64,000 nt of DNA from RPQJ01 sp963706755 (GTDB lineage: Bacteria; Pseudomonadota; Gammaproteobacteria; Steroidobacterales; Steroidobacteraceae): the NCBI GenBank assembly GCA_963706755.1, contig CAVPNH010000019.1, positions 305,188 through 369,187 on the forward strand, in the 5' to 3' direction. This document shows, in pieces, positions 1 to 10,271 of the stretch (its first letter is position 1; each line of letters opens with the position of its first letter). The translations under genes were made by a program, and so were the position numbers. Under the pieces are notes generated by a model. It was not told the origin of the DNA and searched no databases. It saw only the letters and a list, made by a program, of their open reading frames with translations.

Positions 1-414
1 TGGACCGGCGCGGTGCTGGGCGTGCTGTTCACCATGTACACGCCGGTCTACAGCACGGTGGTGTCGGTGACCGTGATCTTCCTGTTCATCTCCTACGGCC
101 TGCCTGTGATTCTCGGCTACTTCGCCTGGGGCAAGACCTGGACCAAGATGGGCCCCTGGAACATGGGCGAGGGCAAGTACAAGCTGGTCGCAGGGCTGGT
201 CTTCCTGTCCATCTGCCTGATCCTGTTCCTCGGCATCCAGCCGCCGAACGACAAGGCCTTGTGGATCACCGTCGCGTTCCTGGTCGTCACGGCGCTCGTC
301 TGGTTCGGCGTCGAGAAGCGTCGCTTCAAGGGCCCGCCGCACGGCGTGATGATCCAGGGCCTGCAGCAGCAGATCCGCGAGGCTGAGAAGGCGATCGGCG
401 AAACAGCGAGCTGA
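1..414 (+). CDS. Amino acid/amine permease, C-terminal part
   Basis: The open frame runs in from the left edge, so only about the last 137 residues are present. Several hydrophobic membrane segments are visible (roughly residues 5-43 and 57-102), followed by a short charged cytoplasmic tail ending in an Ala-Glu-Lys-rich helix. The pattern of a Tyr/Pro-rich loop, a W-T-K-M-G-P-W-N stretch and two closing helices is typical of the APC amino acid/polyamine permease superfamily. It sits 2 bp before the glutamine-synthetase-like gene, so it probably imports the amine substrate of that operon (inference). The exact substrate cannot be read from this fragment. Confidence 0.75.
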   Translation, partial: WTGAVLGVLFTMYTPVYSTVVSVTVIFLFISYGLPVILGYFAWGKTWTKMGPWNMGEGKYKLVAGLVFLSICLILFLGIQPPNDKALWITVAFLVVTALVWFGVEKRRFKGPPHGVMIQGLQQQIREAEKAIGETAS

Positions 415-416
415 AC

Positions 417-1790
417 GTGATCAAGACAGAGCAGGTCAGGACGGCCGCGCAGGCCAGGGCCATCGTCGAGGAGCGCGGGCTCCGGCACGTCAAGGTTGGC
501 GTGTTCGACAACGACGGCATCCTGCGCGGCAAGTACATGGGTCGCGACAAGTTCTTCTCCGCGCTGGAGAAGGGCTTCGGCTTCTGCGACGTCGTGCTCG
601 GGTGGGACTCGAACGACCAGCTCTACGACAACGTGAGCTACACGGGCTGGCACACCGCGTACCCGGATGCGCCGGTGCGCGTTCTGCCGGGCACCTGCCG
701 GGACGTGCCGTTCGAGGGCGACATGGTGTTCTTCCTCGGCGAGTTCGCCGAGGCCGCGGAGGCCGTTTGCCCGCGGGCCGCGCTGCGGCGGGTCCTCGAC
801 CGGGCCGCAGGCATGGGCTACCGGGCCATCGCCGCCGCCGAGTTCGAGTTCTTCATGTTCGACGAGACGCCCGACTCGGTGCGCGCCAAGGGTTTCCGCG
901 ACCTGAAGACGATGACGCCGGGCTATTTCGGCTATTCGGCGCTGCGGAGTTCCGTGCACTCCGAGTTCTATCACCAGCTGCTCGACCTTTCCGAGGCCAT
1001 GCGCTTTCCGATCGAGGGCCTGCACACCGAGACCGGGCCCGGAGTGATGGAAGCCGCGATCCAGTACACCGAGGCGCTCGAGGCCGCCGACCGGGCGGCG
1101 CTCTTCAAGACCTTCACCAAGGTCCTGGCGCAGCGCAACGGGCTGATGGCGACCTTCATGGCCAAGTGGTCCAAGGACTGGCCCGGCCAGAGCGGCCACC
1201 TGCACGTTTCGCTCACGCGCACGAAAGGCGGGACGGCGGTGTTCCACGACCCGAAGCAGCCGCATTCGATGTCGAAGGAGATGCGCTGGTTCGTGGGCGG
1301 GCAGCAGGCATTGATGCCGGAACTGCTGGCGATGGTGGCCTCCACCGTGAACAGCTATTCGCGCTTGATCCCGGGCTTCTGGGCGCCGACCTCGGCGAGC
1401 TGGGGGGTGGAGAACCGCACCACGGCGCTGCGTGTCATCCCCGGCAGCCCGAAGAGCCAGCGGATCGAGTACCGCATCGCAGCCGCCGACATCAATCCGT
1501 ACATCGCGCTGGCCGCAGCGATCGGCTCAGGGCTCTGGGGCATCGAGCACAGGATCGAGCCCGATCCGGCCGTGGAGGGCAATGCCTACGACGCGACCTT
1601 CCCGGCGAAGCGGAAGTTGCCCCGCACGCTGTCGGAGGCCGCCGAGTGGCTCCGCAAGTCCAAGGCCGCGCACGCGCTGTTCGGCAAGGATTTCGTGGAG
1701 CACTACGCCGCCAGCCGCGACTGGGAAGAACGCGAGTTCCGCCGTGCAATTACGGACTGGGAACTCGCCCGCTACTTCGAGATCATCTGA
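417..1790 (+). CDS. Glutamine-synthetase-family gamma-glutamyl-amide ligase (PuuA/IpuC-like)
   Basis: A 457-residue protein starting at GTG 417, two bases after the permease stop. It has the glutamine synthetase fold order: beta-grasp N-terminus, then an EFEFF metal-binding motif near residue 142, a GHLHVSL motif near 260 (the family's G-x-H-x-H loop) and the ATP/glutamate motif NRTTALRV near 333. It lacks the adenylylation-loop region of housekeeping GlnA and sits among catabolic genes, so gamma-glutamylation of an amine (polyamine, ethanolamine or another amino alcohol) is more likely than glutamine synthesis. ATP and glutamate would be co-substrates. The neighbouring aldehyde dehydrogenase, alcohol dehydrogenase and amidotransferase fit the later oxidation and hydrolysis steps. 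Confidence 0.85.
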   Translation: MIKTEQVRTAAQARAIVEERGLRHVKVGVFDNDGILRGKYMGRDKFFSALEKGFGFCDVVLGWDSNDQLYDNVSYTGWHTAYPDAPVRVLPGTCRDVPFEGDMVFFLGEFAEAAEAVCPRAALRRVLDRAAGMGYRAIAAAEFEFFMFDETPDSVRAKGFRDLKTMTPGYFGYSALRSSVHSEFYHQLLDLSEAMRFPIEGLHTETGPGVMEAAIQYTEALEAADRAALFKTFTKVLAQRNGLMATFMAKWSKDWPGQSGHLHVSLTRTKGGTAVFHDPKQPHSMSKEMRWFVGGQQALMPELLAMVASTVNSYSRLIPGFWAPTSASWGVENRTTALRVIPGSPKSQRIEYRIAAADINPYIALAAAIGSGLWGIEHRIEPDPAVEGNAYDATFPAKRKLPRTLSEAAEWLRKSKAAHALFGKDFVEHYAASRDWEEREFRRAITDWELARYFEII

Positions 1791-1795
1791 CCACC

Positions 1796-3188
1796 ATGAA
1801 GCTCTCCCTCCAGACCATCAGCCCGGTGGACGGCCGGATTTACGTCGAGCGGCCGCTGGCCGGCCCCGCAGACGTCGAGCGCATCCTTGCCGCAGCTGTT
1901 GCCGCCCAGCGTCGCTGGCGCGAGGTGCCGATCGCGGAGCGTGCGGCGATCCTCGGCCGCTTCTGCGACCACTTCGAGTCGCAGCGCGAGGCGATCGCGA
2001 CCGAGCTCGCGTGGCAGATGGGACGGCCGATCCGCTACGCGCCGAACGAGGTGCGCGGCACGCTCGAGCGGGCGCGCTACATGATCGGCATTGCGGCCGA
2101 GACGCTCGCCGACGTTGATGCGGGTCCCAAGCCCGACTTCCGGCGCTTCGTGCGTCGCGAGCCGCTTGGCGTGGTGTTCACGGTTGCAGCGTGGAACTAC
2201 CCGTACCTGATCGCAGTGAACAGCGTCGTGCCCGCCCTCATGGCGGGCAACGCCGTCGTGCTGAAGCACTCGGCGCAGACGCCACTCTGCGCGGAGCGGT
2301 TCGCCGAATCGCTTGCGGCGGCCGGCCTGCCGGAGGGGCTGTTCGCGGTGCTGCACGCCGACCACGCCACGACCGAGAAGGTCATGCAGGATCCGCGCGT
2401 AGGTTTCGTCGCGTTCACCGGCTCGGTGGCCGGCGGGCACGCGGTGCAGCGCGCGGTGTCGGGGCGCTTCATCGGCACGGGCCTCGAGCTCGGCGGTTGC
2501 GACCCGGTGTACGTGCGGCACGACGCGAACCTCGCGCACGCGGTGGAGAACATCGTGGACGGCGCGTACTTCAATTCCGGGCAGTCCTGCTGCGGCCTGC
2601 AGCGCATCTACGTGCACGCGGATCTCTACGGGGATTTCGTCGAACGATTCGTCGCGATGACGCGAACCTACGTGCTCGGCGACCCGCTCGACCCCGAGAC
2701 GACTCTCGGGCCCGTGGTGAGGACCGCCGCGGCGGATGCGATCCGCCGGCAGGTTGAAGCCTCGGTGCGGGCGGGAGCCCACCCGGCGATCGAGGAGTCA
2801 GGGTTCGCGATGAGCAAGCCAGGCACGCCGTACCTCGCCCCGCAGGTGCTGCTCGGCGTCGATCACCGCATGCCGGTGATGCGCGAGGAGATCTTCGGGC
2901 CCGTCGCCGGCATCATGAAGGTTGCCTCCGACGACGAAGCCCTCCGGCTCATCAACGACACCGATTTCGGCCTGACTGGCGGCCGTCTGGACCAGTGACC
3001 CGGAGGCGGGGCTTGCGCTCGGCGAGCAGGTCGAGACGGGCACGTGGTTCATGAACCGCTGCGATTACCTGGACCCGGCGCTGGCCTGGGTCGGCGTGAA
3101 GGATTCCGGGCGCGGCTGCACGCTGTCGAGGGTCGGCTACGAGCACCTCACCCGGCCGAAGTCATTCCACCTGCGCGTGAAGGTATGA
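1796..3188 (+). CDS. NAD(P)-dependent aldehyde dehydrogenase, one frame break
   Basis: ATG 1796 lies 5 bp after the ligase stop. The ALDH fold is clear: the AWNYPY Rossmann entry near residue 130, FTGS near 208, the catalytic-base motif LELGG near 231 and the nucleophile motif GQSCCG near 264. The residue after LELGG is Cys instead of the usual Lys/Asn/Asp. The frame ends prematurely at 2998, but the expected C-terminus (TSDPEAG, then GTWFMNR, to the stop at 3188) continues without a gap in the +1 frame. One extra G in GGCGG near 2977-2981 explains it. The true stop overlaps the next ATG as ATGA. It probably oxidises the aldehyde made by the downstream alcohol dehydrogenase. The long open frame upstream of 1796 in this phase is a shadow of the ligase gene. 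Confidence 0.85.
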
Positions 3189-4351
3189 CCGTAGTACTCA
3201 AGGGCAACTGGAATTATCCAACCCGCATCTGGGCGGGCCCGGGCCGCATCGCAGAATTGCCGGCCGCCTGCGCCGACCTCGGCATCCGGCGGCCGCTGAT
3301 CGTCACCGACGCGGGCCTGCGCGATTCGGCGATGGTTGGTCGCGCGCGCGAACTCCTGCACGGGGCGCAGGTATTCGGCGACGTGAAGGGCAACCCCGTG
3401 GCCGCGAACGTCGAGGCGGGCCTCGCGGCGTATCGCGCGGGCAAGCACGACGGCGTGGTCGCGCTGGGCGGTGGTTCGGCGCTGGACGCCGGCAAGGTCA
3501 TCGCGTTCATGTCCGGGCAGAACCGACCGATGTGGGACTTCGAGGACATCGGCGACTGGTGGACGCGCGCGGACCCGGCCGGCATCGCGCCGGTCGTCGC
3601 GATTCCGACGACTGCCGGCACGGGGTCGGAAGTCGGGCGGGCGGGCGTCATCCTGAACGAGGAGACGCACCAGAAGAAGATCATCTTCCACCCGAAGATG
3701 ATGCCTGGCATCGTGATCTCCGATCCCGAGCTAACGGTGGGCCTGCCGCCGAAGATCACGGCCGCGACGGGAATCGATGCGTTCGTGCACTGCTTCGAGG
3801 CCTATTGCGCACCCGGATTCCACCCGCTCGCCGACGGCATGGGGCTCGAGGGCATGCGGCTGATCAAGGAGTACCTGCCGCGCGCCTACGACGATGGCAC
3901 CGACATCGAGGCGCGCTCGCGGATGCTCGCGGCCGCGAGCATGGGTGCTGCAGCATTCCAGAAGGGACTGGGCGGCGTCCACGCCATCGCGCACCCGGTT
4001 GGATCGTTCTTCGATACGCATCACGGCCTGGCCAACGCCGTAATCCTGCCCTATGTCATGGTGCACAACCGCGAAGCGATCGCCGAGCGCATGCAGGTCG
4101 TCTCGCGCCTGCTCGACCTGCCGAAGCCGGGATTCGAGGGCGTGCTCGACTGGGTACTCAAATTCCGCGAACGGCTCGGCATCCCGCACACGCTGGCCGA
4201 AGTCGGCGTGACGCTGGCGAATCCGGAAGTCATCGGTCGCGAGGCGGCGATTGACCCGTCGGCTGGCGGCAACCCGATCCCCGTGGACGCGCCGACGCTC
4301 GAGCGGATCTTCCGTTCCGCCGTCCGCGGCGATCTGCTCCTGCGGGGCTGA
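3185..4351 (+). CDS. Iron-containing (group III) alcohol dehydrogenase
   Basis: A 388-residue protein, the usual length for the family. GGGSALDAGK near residue 98 and TTAGTGSEV near 140 bind NAD(P). The metal ligands are the Asp and His of GIDAFVHCFEAY (about 197-208) and the histidines of HAIAHPVGSFFDTHHG (about 265-281). The start overlaps the aldehyde dehydrogenase stop (ATGA at 3185-3188), implying translational coupling. Inferred role: oxidation of an alcohol intermediate, for example a gamma-glutamyl amino alcohol, to the aldehyde used by its neighbour. Other primary or secondary alcohols remain possible. Confidence 0.9.
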   Translation: MTVVLKGNWNYPTRIWAGPGRIAELPAACADLGIRRPLIVTDAGLRDSAMVGRARELLHGAQVFGDVKGNPVAANVEAGLAAYRAGKHDGVVALGGGSALDAGKVIAFMSGQNRPMWDFEDIGDWWTRADPAGIAPVVAIPTTAGTGSEVGRAGVILNEETHQKKIIFHPKMMPGIVISDPELTVGLPPKITAATGIDAFVHCFEAYCAPGFHPLADGMGLEGMRLIKEYLPRAYDDGTDIEARSRMLAAASMGAAAFQKGLGGVHAIAHPVGSFFDTHHGLANAVILPYVMVHNREAIAERMQVVSRLLDLPKPGFEGVLDWVLKFRERLGIPHTLAEVGVTLANPEVIGREAAIDPSAGGNPIPVDAPTLERIFRSAVRGDLLLRG

Positions 4352-4357
4352 GTCGTC

Positions 4358-5215
4358 TTGACCGGGCCGCGCGTGCTCGTCGTGGACGGCAACCGCGCCG
4401 AGACGCGCGCGCGCCAGATCGCGGCCGGCGGCCACGGCTCCGGCGAGGGCTACGCCGAAACGCTCGTGGGTCTGATGCCCGACCTGCACTGCGATATCGT
4501 GCGGCCCGCGGACGGGGAGGTCAGCCTTCCGCCGGGCGTCGCGCTCGCGGATTACGACGGCGCCGCGATGACGGGCTCGGCGCTCAACGTCTACGACGGC
4601 GGGCCGCACATCGAGCGGCAGGTGGAGCTTGCAAAGGCGGTGTTCGCCGCCGGCGTTCCCTTCTTCGGCAGCTGCTGGGGCCTGCAGGTCGCGGTGGTCG
4701 CGACAGGCGGAGTCGTGCGACCGAATCCGCGCGGCCGGGAATTCGGGTTCGGTCGGCGCATCGCGCTGAACGCCGCGGGACGCGAGCACCCGATGTTCGC
4801 CGGCAAGGCGGAGGTGTTCGAGGCGGTCACGGTTCATCGTGATGAGATCGCCACGTTGCCGCCCGAAGCGATCCTGCTCGCCTCGAACGAGATGGGCCTG
4901 CAGGCCGCGGAGATCCGGCACGGTCGCGGCGTGTTCTGGGGAGTGCAGTACCACCCCGAGTACAGCTGCGCGGAAATCGCGGCGACCGCGCTGCGATACG
5001 GCGATACGCTGGTCGCCGAGGGACTGTTCGCGGACGCCGCGGACATGGATCGCTGGGTGGCGGAGCTGCGCGCGCTCGACGCGAACCCGGATTCGCCATC
5101 GCTCAACTGGCGACTGGGGCTGGGCCCGGGGATCCGGGACCCGGGACAGAAACTCGCGGAGATCGGCAACTGGCTGCGCCGCGAGGTGCTCGGCAGGGCG
5201 AGTCGCCGCGCGTAG
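4358..5215 (+). CDS. Class I glutamine amidotransferase-like gamma-glutamyl hydrolase
   Basis: A 285-residue GATase1 protein with the nucleophile elbow GSCWG (Cys near residue 105) and the YHPEY motif supplying His and Glu near 199-201, so the triad is complete. It begins at TTG 4358, seven bases after the dehydrogenase stop; no better start is visible before the conserved RVLVVDGN strand. In PuuD- and IpuF-type pathways such enzymes remove the gamma-glutamyl group at the end of the route. That role fits its position as the last gene of the operon (inference). The general annotation of GMP-synthase-like amidotransferase would also fit the sequence. Confidence 0.8.
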   Translation: MTGPRVLVVDGNRAETRARQIAAGGHGSGEGYAETLVGLMPDLHCDIVRPADGEVSLPPGVALADYDGAAMTGSALNVYDGGPHIERQVELAKAVFAAGVPFFGSCWGLQVAVVATGGVVRPNPRGREFGFGRRIALNAAGREHPMFAGKAEVFEAVTVHRDEIATLPPEAILLASNEMGLQAAEIRHGRGVFWGVQYHPEYSCAEIAATALRYGDTLVAEGLFADAADMDRWVAELRALDANPDSPSLNWRLGLGPGIRDPGQKLAEIGNWLRREVLGRASRRA

Positions 5216-5264
5216 GCGACAGCCCTGGATCGCGGCCGCGCGTCGCGTCCGGAAACCCGTGGAA

Positions 5265-6504
5265 TTACCTGGCCAGGATGTGAATGGCCACGGCCGCTTC
5301 CTCGATACCCTGCAGGCCGCCGCCATTCTCCTGGATGGCGTGGCGTGCGCCGGCGCACCTGGCGCGCACCGGCCTCGCCGCGCAACTGCGTCACCAGCTC
5401 GAAGAGCTGGCCGATGCCTGTGGCGCCGAGCGGATGGCCCTTGGACTCGAGGCCGCCAGAGGGATTGATCGGGATGCGCCCGCCGAGCGTGAAATCACCG
5501 CGCTCGGCGGCCGGGCCGCCGCCGCCGAAGGGCACGAAACCGAGGTTCTCCGCCTGGAGGATCTCGCCCATCGCCGAAGCGTCATGGACCTCGGCCACGT
5601 GCATGTCCTTCGGTCCGAGGCCCGCGATCTCGTAGGCCTTGAGCGCGGCCAGGTGCCCGGCGTTCTTCTCCGGCTCGTCGAGGCGACGATGAGTGAAGCT
5701 GCGGATGACGCTGGCCGCGACCCTGATGCAGCGGCTCCGGTCGGCGCCGATGCGCTTCAGGCCCTCTTCCGTGCACAGGATCGCGGCGGCGGCGCCGTCG
5801 GACAGCGGCGCGCACATCGGCAGCGTGATCGGGTAGGTGATCGGCGGTGCCGCGAGCACTTCCTCGATGGTGAAGGGCTTGCGGAACTGCGAGAACGGGT
5901 TGTGTACCGAGTGCTGGTGGTTCTTGGCGCACACCGCCGCGATCTGGCGCTGCGTCGTGCCGTAGGTCTTCATGTGCCAGCGGCACATGGCGGCGTAGAT
6001 CGCCATGAACTTGCTGTACGGCTTGTCGGACTCGGAACCGGGCGGCGGCACGATGCCCTCGCCCATCCTGACCAGCGTCGCGTAGTTCTCCTCGGCCCGC
6101 GAGACATCCCAGCCGCCCTCGAAGATGGCGAACGCCTTCAGCTTGTCGGGGATGTTCATCTTCTCGCTGCCGATCGCGAGCGCGACGTCGGCCGTGCCGG
6201 CCTTGAGGCTCTGCACCGCCAGGTTGAAGCCCGAGCTGCCCGAGGCGCAGGCATTCTCGACGTTGTAGACCGGGATGCCCTCGATGCCGATCTTGCTGAA
6301 GACGACCTGGCCGGGAATCGAGATCTGCCCCTGCAGCGGGCCATTGGTCATGCCGGAGTAGTAGGCGACGCCGATGTCGCCGATCTTGCAGCCGGCGTCC
6401 TTGAGGGCACCCTGCAGCGCCTCGCCGGCGAGGTCGTCGAGCGAGCGCTCCGGATGGCGGCCGAACACGGTCATCGCGATGCCGGCAACGTAGACTTGAC
6501 TCAT
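5265..6504 (-). CDS. SCP-x-type thiolase / acetyl-CoA acyltransferase, one frame break
   Basis: The protein starts at ATG 6504 and has the active-site Cys motif NACASGSSG near residue 86, then EVHDASAMGE and the GGLESKGHPLGATG histidine motif near 330-345. This is the SCP-x thiolase subfamily used for long, branched or steroid side-chain acyl-CoAs. The frame breaks near 5357-5363, where one G appears to be missing. The expected end (QENGGG, then AVAIHILAR) reads to TAA at 5265-5267 in the adjacent frame. It is the last gene of the minus-strand acyl-CoA operon and probably performs the final thiolytic cleavage. Confidence 0.85.
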
Positions 6505-6543
6505 GGAATCTCCAGCAGCTGATTGCGCGGACCGGGCGCGCGA

Positions 6544-7351
6544 CTACTTCGCGATCAGCTTGAGCACGGCCGGGTAAGAGTTCGGCATGAACCGGCTGAG
6601 CCACCACAGCGAGGTGGACTTGTTGCCGGTAATGACTGCGCCTCTTGCCGCGCTCGACGCCCGCAATGATGTCGGCCGCGCAGTCCTCGGGCGGCGTCAG
6701 CAGCATCTTTTCGCGCCAGCTCCGTCGAAGCCGACTTCCTCGTTCGCCCGCGGCCGCGCAACGGCGCCCCGCCTTCTCGATGTTGGTCTTGATGCCGCCC
6801 GGGTGCACGCACACGGCCCGCACCCCCGTGCCGTCGAGTTCGCTCCACAGGCACTCGGTGAGGCCGCGCACGCCGAACTTGGAGATGTTGTAGGCGCTCT
6901 GCGGCGGGAAGCCGACCAGGCCGAACACGCTCGAGATGTTGACGATGCAGCCCTCGCGCTGCGCCAGCATCATCGGCAGGAAGGCCTTGGTGCCGTAGAT
7001 CACGCCCCAGAGGTTGATGCCGAGCTGCCACTCGATCTCTTCGATCGTGAGATGCGCGACCGTGCCGACCACCGTGGCGCCGGCATTGTTGACCACGAAG
7101 TGCGCGGTCCCGAAATCGCGCCTGACGTCGTCGGCATGCGCGAATACGGCCTCGCGCTTCGAGACGTCCACCGCGTAGCTGCGCGCGTCGGCGCCCGCCG
7201 GCAGCGACTTCATGGTCTCTGCAAGCCCTGTCGCATTGACGTCCGACAGCGCGAGGCGCGCGCCCTTCGCCGCGAACTGTTGCGCCAGCGCCCGGCCGAT
7301 GCCGGAACCCGCGCCGGTGACGACGGCGACCTTTCCTGTGAAGCAACTCAT
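6544..7351 (-). CDS. Short-chain dehydrogenase/reductase, frame breaks near its C-terminus
   Basis: Starts at ATG 7351 with the cofactor motif TGAGSGIG near residue 13, NNAG near 88, ISS near 141 and the catalytic YNISK near 155. This is a classical SDR of about 270 residues. After the IEKAG helix the frame becomes unreliable: EEVGFDGAG lies one frame over, then MLLTPPEDCAADII returns, and the end (GNKSTS to LKLIAK) is again shifted, stopping at 6544. It probably oxidises a hydroxyacyl intermediate between the CoA ligase and the thiolase of the same operon (inference). The breaks near 6645 and 6680-6750 look like base-calling errors. Confidence 0.8.
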
Positions 7352-7429
7352 GTGATTCGTTCTCCATGCGTCAATTCGATCCCGACGAATCATGCGTTTC
7401 CGATGCTCGCCGCGCCGCGGTGCTCCGGA

Positions 7430-8998
7430 TCAGATCTTGCGCGTGGCGCCCTGCCAGTACTTCGCGCGCAGGTCCTTCTTCAGGACCTTGCCGACGGGGC
7501 TGCGCGGCAGGGTGTCGACGAAGTCGACCGACTTGGGCGCCTTCACGGAGCCGAGCTTCTCCTTGCAGAGCGCGATGATTTCCTCGGCGCTCGCCTTCTG
7601 GCCGGCATTCAATTCGACGACGGCCTTCACCGCCTCGCCCCACTGCTCGTCCGGCACGCCGATGACGGCGCAGTCCTGGACCGCCGGGTGGCTCCAGATC
7701 ACCTGCTCGACCTCGCTCGGGTACACGTTGAAGCCGCCCGAGATGATCATGTCCTTCTTGCGGTCGGTGATGTGCAGGTAGCCCTCGGCGTCGATGTGGC
7801 CGACGTCGCCGGTGTGCAGCCAGCCGTTGATCAGGGTCTCGGCGGTCTTTTCCGGCGCCTTGTAATAGCCCTTCATGACGAGGTCGCCGCGCACGCAGAT
7901 CTCGCCGGTCTCGCCCTGGGGCAGGATCTCGTTCGCGTCGTTCATGATCTCGACGCGAATCAGCGGATTGGGACGTCCGACGGACGACAGCCGCTCATCG
8001 GACGCGAGCGCCCGTCCACGAAGTGCTCGCCGGGCGGCAGGTAGGAGATCGAGGCCGGCGCCTCGGTCTGGCCATAGCCGCCGGTCATCACCGGGCCGAT
8101 GACCTCGAGGGCCTGCTTGAGCTTTTCCACCGACATCGGCGCCGCGCCGTACATGAAGTACTTGAGCGAGGAGAAATCGACCTTCTTGCCGAGGTCCGGG
8201 ACATCGAGCAGGCGGTAGATCACGGTCGGCGGCAGGAAGAGTTCGGTTACTTTGTACTTCGGGATGGCGCCGAGGAGGATCGCCGGATCGGGCTTGGTCA
8301 CCACGACCACCGTGCCGCCGCGCGCCGTACAGGGCACGGACAGGAGGCCCGCCGTGTGCGTCATGGGAGCCGCCGCGAGGTTCACGGGCTTCTCGCCGTC
8401 ATCGTAGTGGCAGCCGATCATGTAGTGCGCGCAGAACGTCTGCGCGCTGCGATGCGTGTTCATCACGCCCTTCGGCATGCCGGTAGTGCCGCCGGTCGCC
8501 GACAGCATCACGACGTCGTCGAGGTCGACGGCCACCTCGGGTCGCGTTGCCGGCTGTCCGGCGACCCAGCCCTGGAGCGACTGTGCGCCCGGGAAATCGG
8601 GCAACTCGCCATCGATGCAGATCCAGAGCGTGATCTTGGGCAGGCGCGGCTTCAGCTCCGCGATCACCGGCGCGAAGTACTTCTGGAAGAACAGCACCTC
8701 GCAGTCGAAGGCGTCGAGCACGTAGTGGTTCTCTTCCGCCGGGATTGCGCGCCCCGACGGGGATCCAGCACATGTTCGCCCGCCAGAGGCCCAGCGTGCA
8801 GGCCCACGCCATGACGTCGTTGCCGGCCCAGACCGCGCCCTTGGTTTCCTTCGGCAGGCCCATGGCCAGCAGGCCGTTGGCGATGCGGCACGAGAGTTCG
8901 CCCACTTCCGTGAACGAGTACTCGCGGTCGTCCTGGATGTAGGCGGCCCCCTTCGGGTTGCTGCGCCAGCCGCGGTCGAAGAAGTCGATGATCGCCAT
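7430..8998 (-). CDS. AMP-forming acyl-CoA ligase, two frame breaks
   Basis: Translation probably starts at ATG 8998, behind an AAGGGG ribosome site, rather than at the in-frame TTG 15 bases upstream. The ANL-superfamily P-loop SATGGTTGMPKG, the A5-type motif GGYGQTEA and the hinge HTGDVG...TDRKKDMIISGG are all present, ending with the catalytic-lysine region SPVGKVLKK. The frame is broken near 8738-8745 and 8010-8017. Both resume at once in the next frame, so the enzyme of about 520 residues is probably intact in the organism. It would activate the carboxylic acid substrate of the 5-11.5 kb operon. Confidence 0.85.
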
Positions 8999-9063
8999 CA
9001 GGGTCCCCTTCAAACGATGCGCCGCGCCCTCCCAGGGCGCGGCGGTACATCATAGGCCCACCG

Positions 9064-10198
9064 TCACAGGTGAGTGACGTCGCACGCGCCAGGCCGCGCT
9101 GCTCCAGGAAGCCGAGCATGTAGCGGTGGCCGAAGGCCTGGCAGGCCGAGGCGAAGCCGACCTTGCTGGTCTCGCCGTCGAGCAGCTTCATGACCGCAGC
9201 GGTCTGTACCGCGCCCGTGGAGATGTAGGGCGTGATGCCGTGCACGGTCGCGCGTACGGACGCGAGCTGGCCGCGGCCGATCGCGAAGTCCACCGTACGG
9301 GCGACCGTCGTGCGCTCGCGCGGCGGCATGCTCGGCGTGGTCGAGTCGACGATCTGCTTGATGACCGCGTCCTGCTGCTCCTTCGGCAGGTTCTTGTACT
9401 CGGCCTCCCACTTCTGCGCCGAGCGCGTGCACCAGTCTGCATCACGTCGTTGTCGTAGAAGCCGACGTAGGAACTGCAGCTGCGCACCCGCGCGTCGTGC
9501 TCGAAGTAGATCGGCAGCGAGGTGCCGCCCCAGGGAGCGGAGAACACGGGCTGGATGAAGCTGGGATCGATGACGTTGCGGTCGTGCCGACGGGGTGCGG
9601 GACCAGCTTCTTTTCCCACAGGTAGCATGCTTCCGAGCGGAACAGCTCGAAGATCGAGGCCGTCGAGCCCACGGTGACTCCCGAGGCGCCACCGCGCGGG
9701 CCACGGCACAGCGTCGCGGTCTCCAGCACGTCGACCCCGGGCGTCTCCAGCGCGAGCTGGGCGGCGATTTCCGCGAACGTGTACATGTAGGCGATCGAGG
9801 GTGAAACGAGGAGACCGGCCTGCCGGTAGTGCTCGCCGAACTTCTCGCGCACGGCGCGCATGTAGCCCTGCTCGCCGGTCGTGTCGATGTGGTGGCAGCC
9901 GGCCTTGAGCGCGGCCTCGACAGCGGTCAGGCCGAAGTTGACGAACGGTCCGACCGTGTTGCAGACGACCTTGGCGCCCTTGAATACCTTGGTGAGCGCC
10001 TCGACGGTGTGCTCGGTCTCGATGATCTCATAGGTCGCCGACTCCAGGCGCACGACGCGCTGCGGCCATCATTTCCTTCACGCGCTTCGCGTTGCGGGCG
10101 ACGGCGGTGAACGGGATCTGCTGGTCGATCAGCCAGTCCATGACCAGCATGCCGGTGTAGCCGCTGGCTCCGTAGACGACGACTGGGTACTTGGCCAT
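9064..10198 (-). CDS. Saccharopine dehydrogenase-family NAD(P)-binding reductase, at least three frame breaks
   Basis: ATG 10198 follows an AGGAGA ribosome site. The N-terminus, VVVYGASGYTG, is the Rossmann motif of the saccharopine-dehydrogenase-like family that includes trans-acting enoyl reductases. Later recognisable blocks are VCNTVGPF, HIDTTGEQGYM, PSFIQPVF and the C-terminal CQAFGHRYMLGFLEQRGLA. They lie in three phases, with breaks near 10045, 9590 and 9440. The stop is uncertain; the frame ending DVTHL at 9064 is the best fit. Role in the operon (inference): reduction of an unsaturated acyl or cyclic intermediate. Confidence 0.7.
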
Positions 10199-10271
10199 TG
10201 ATTCTTCTCCTGGGTATTGATGCGCGCGGCCTGCGGACGGGCCGCCCGGTGATTCAGGTGTAGTCTCGTGG

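Noticed and set aside
602..2998. A 798-residue open frame apparently fusing another protein to the aldehyde dehydrogenase
   Set aside because: The first 398 residues are an out-of-frame reading of the GS-like gene; the real gene begins at ATG 1796.
5582..7393. A 603-residue frame joining the SDR to thiolase-derived sequence
   Set aside because: The second half is an out-of-frame reading of the thiolase gene.
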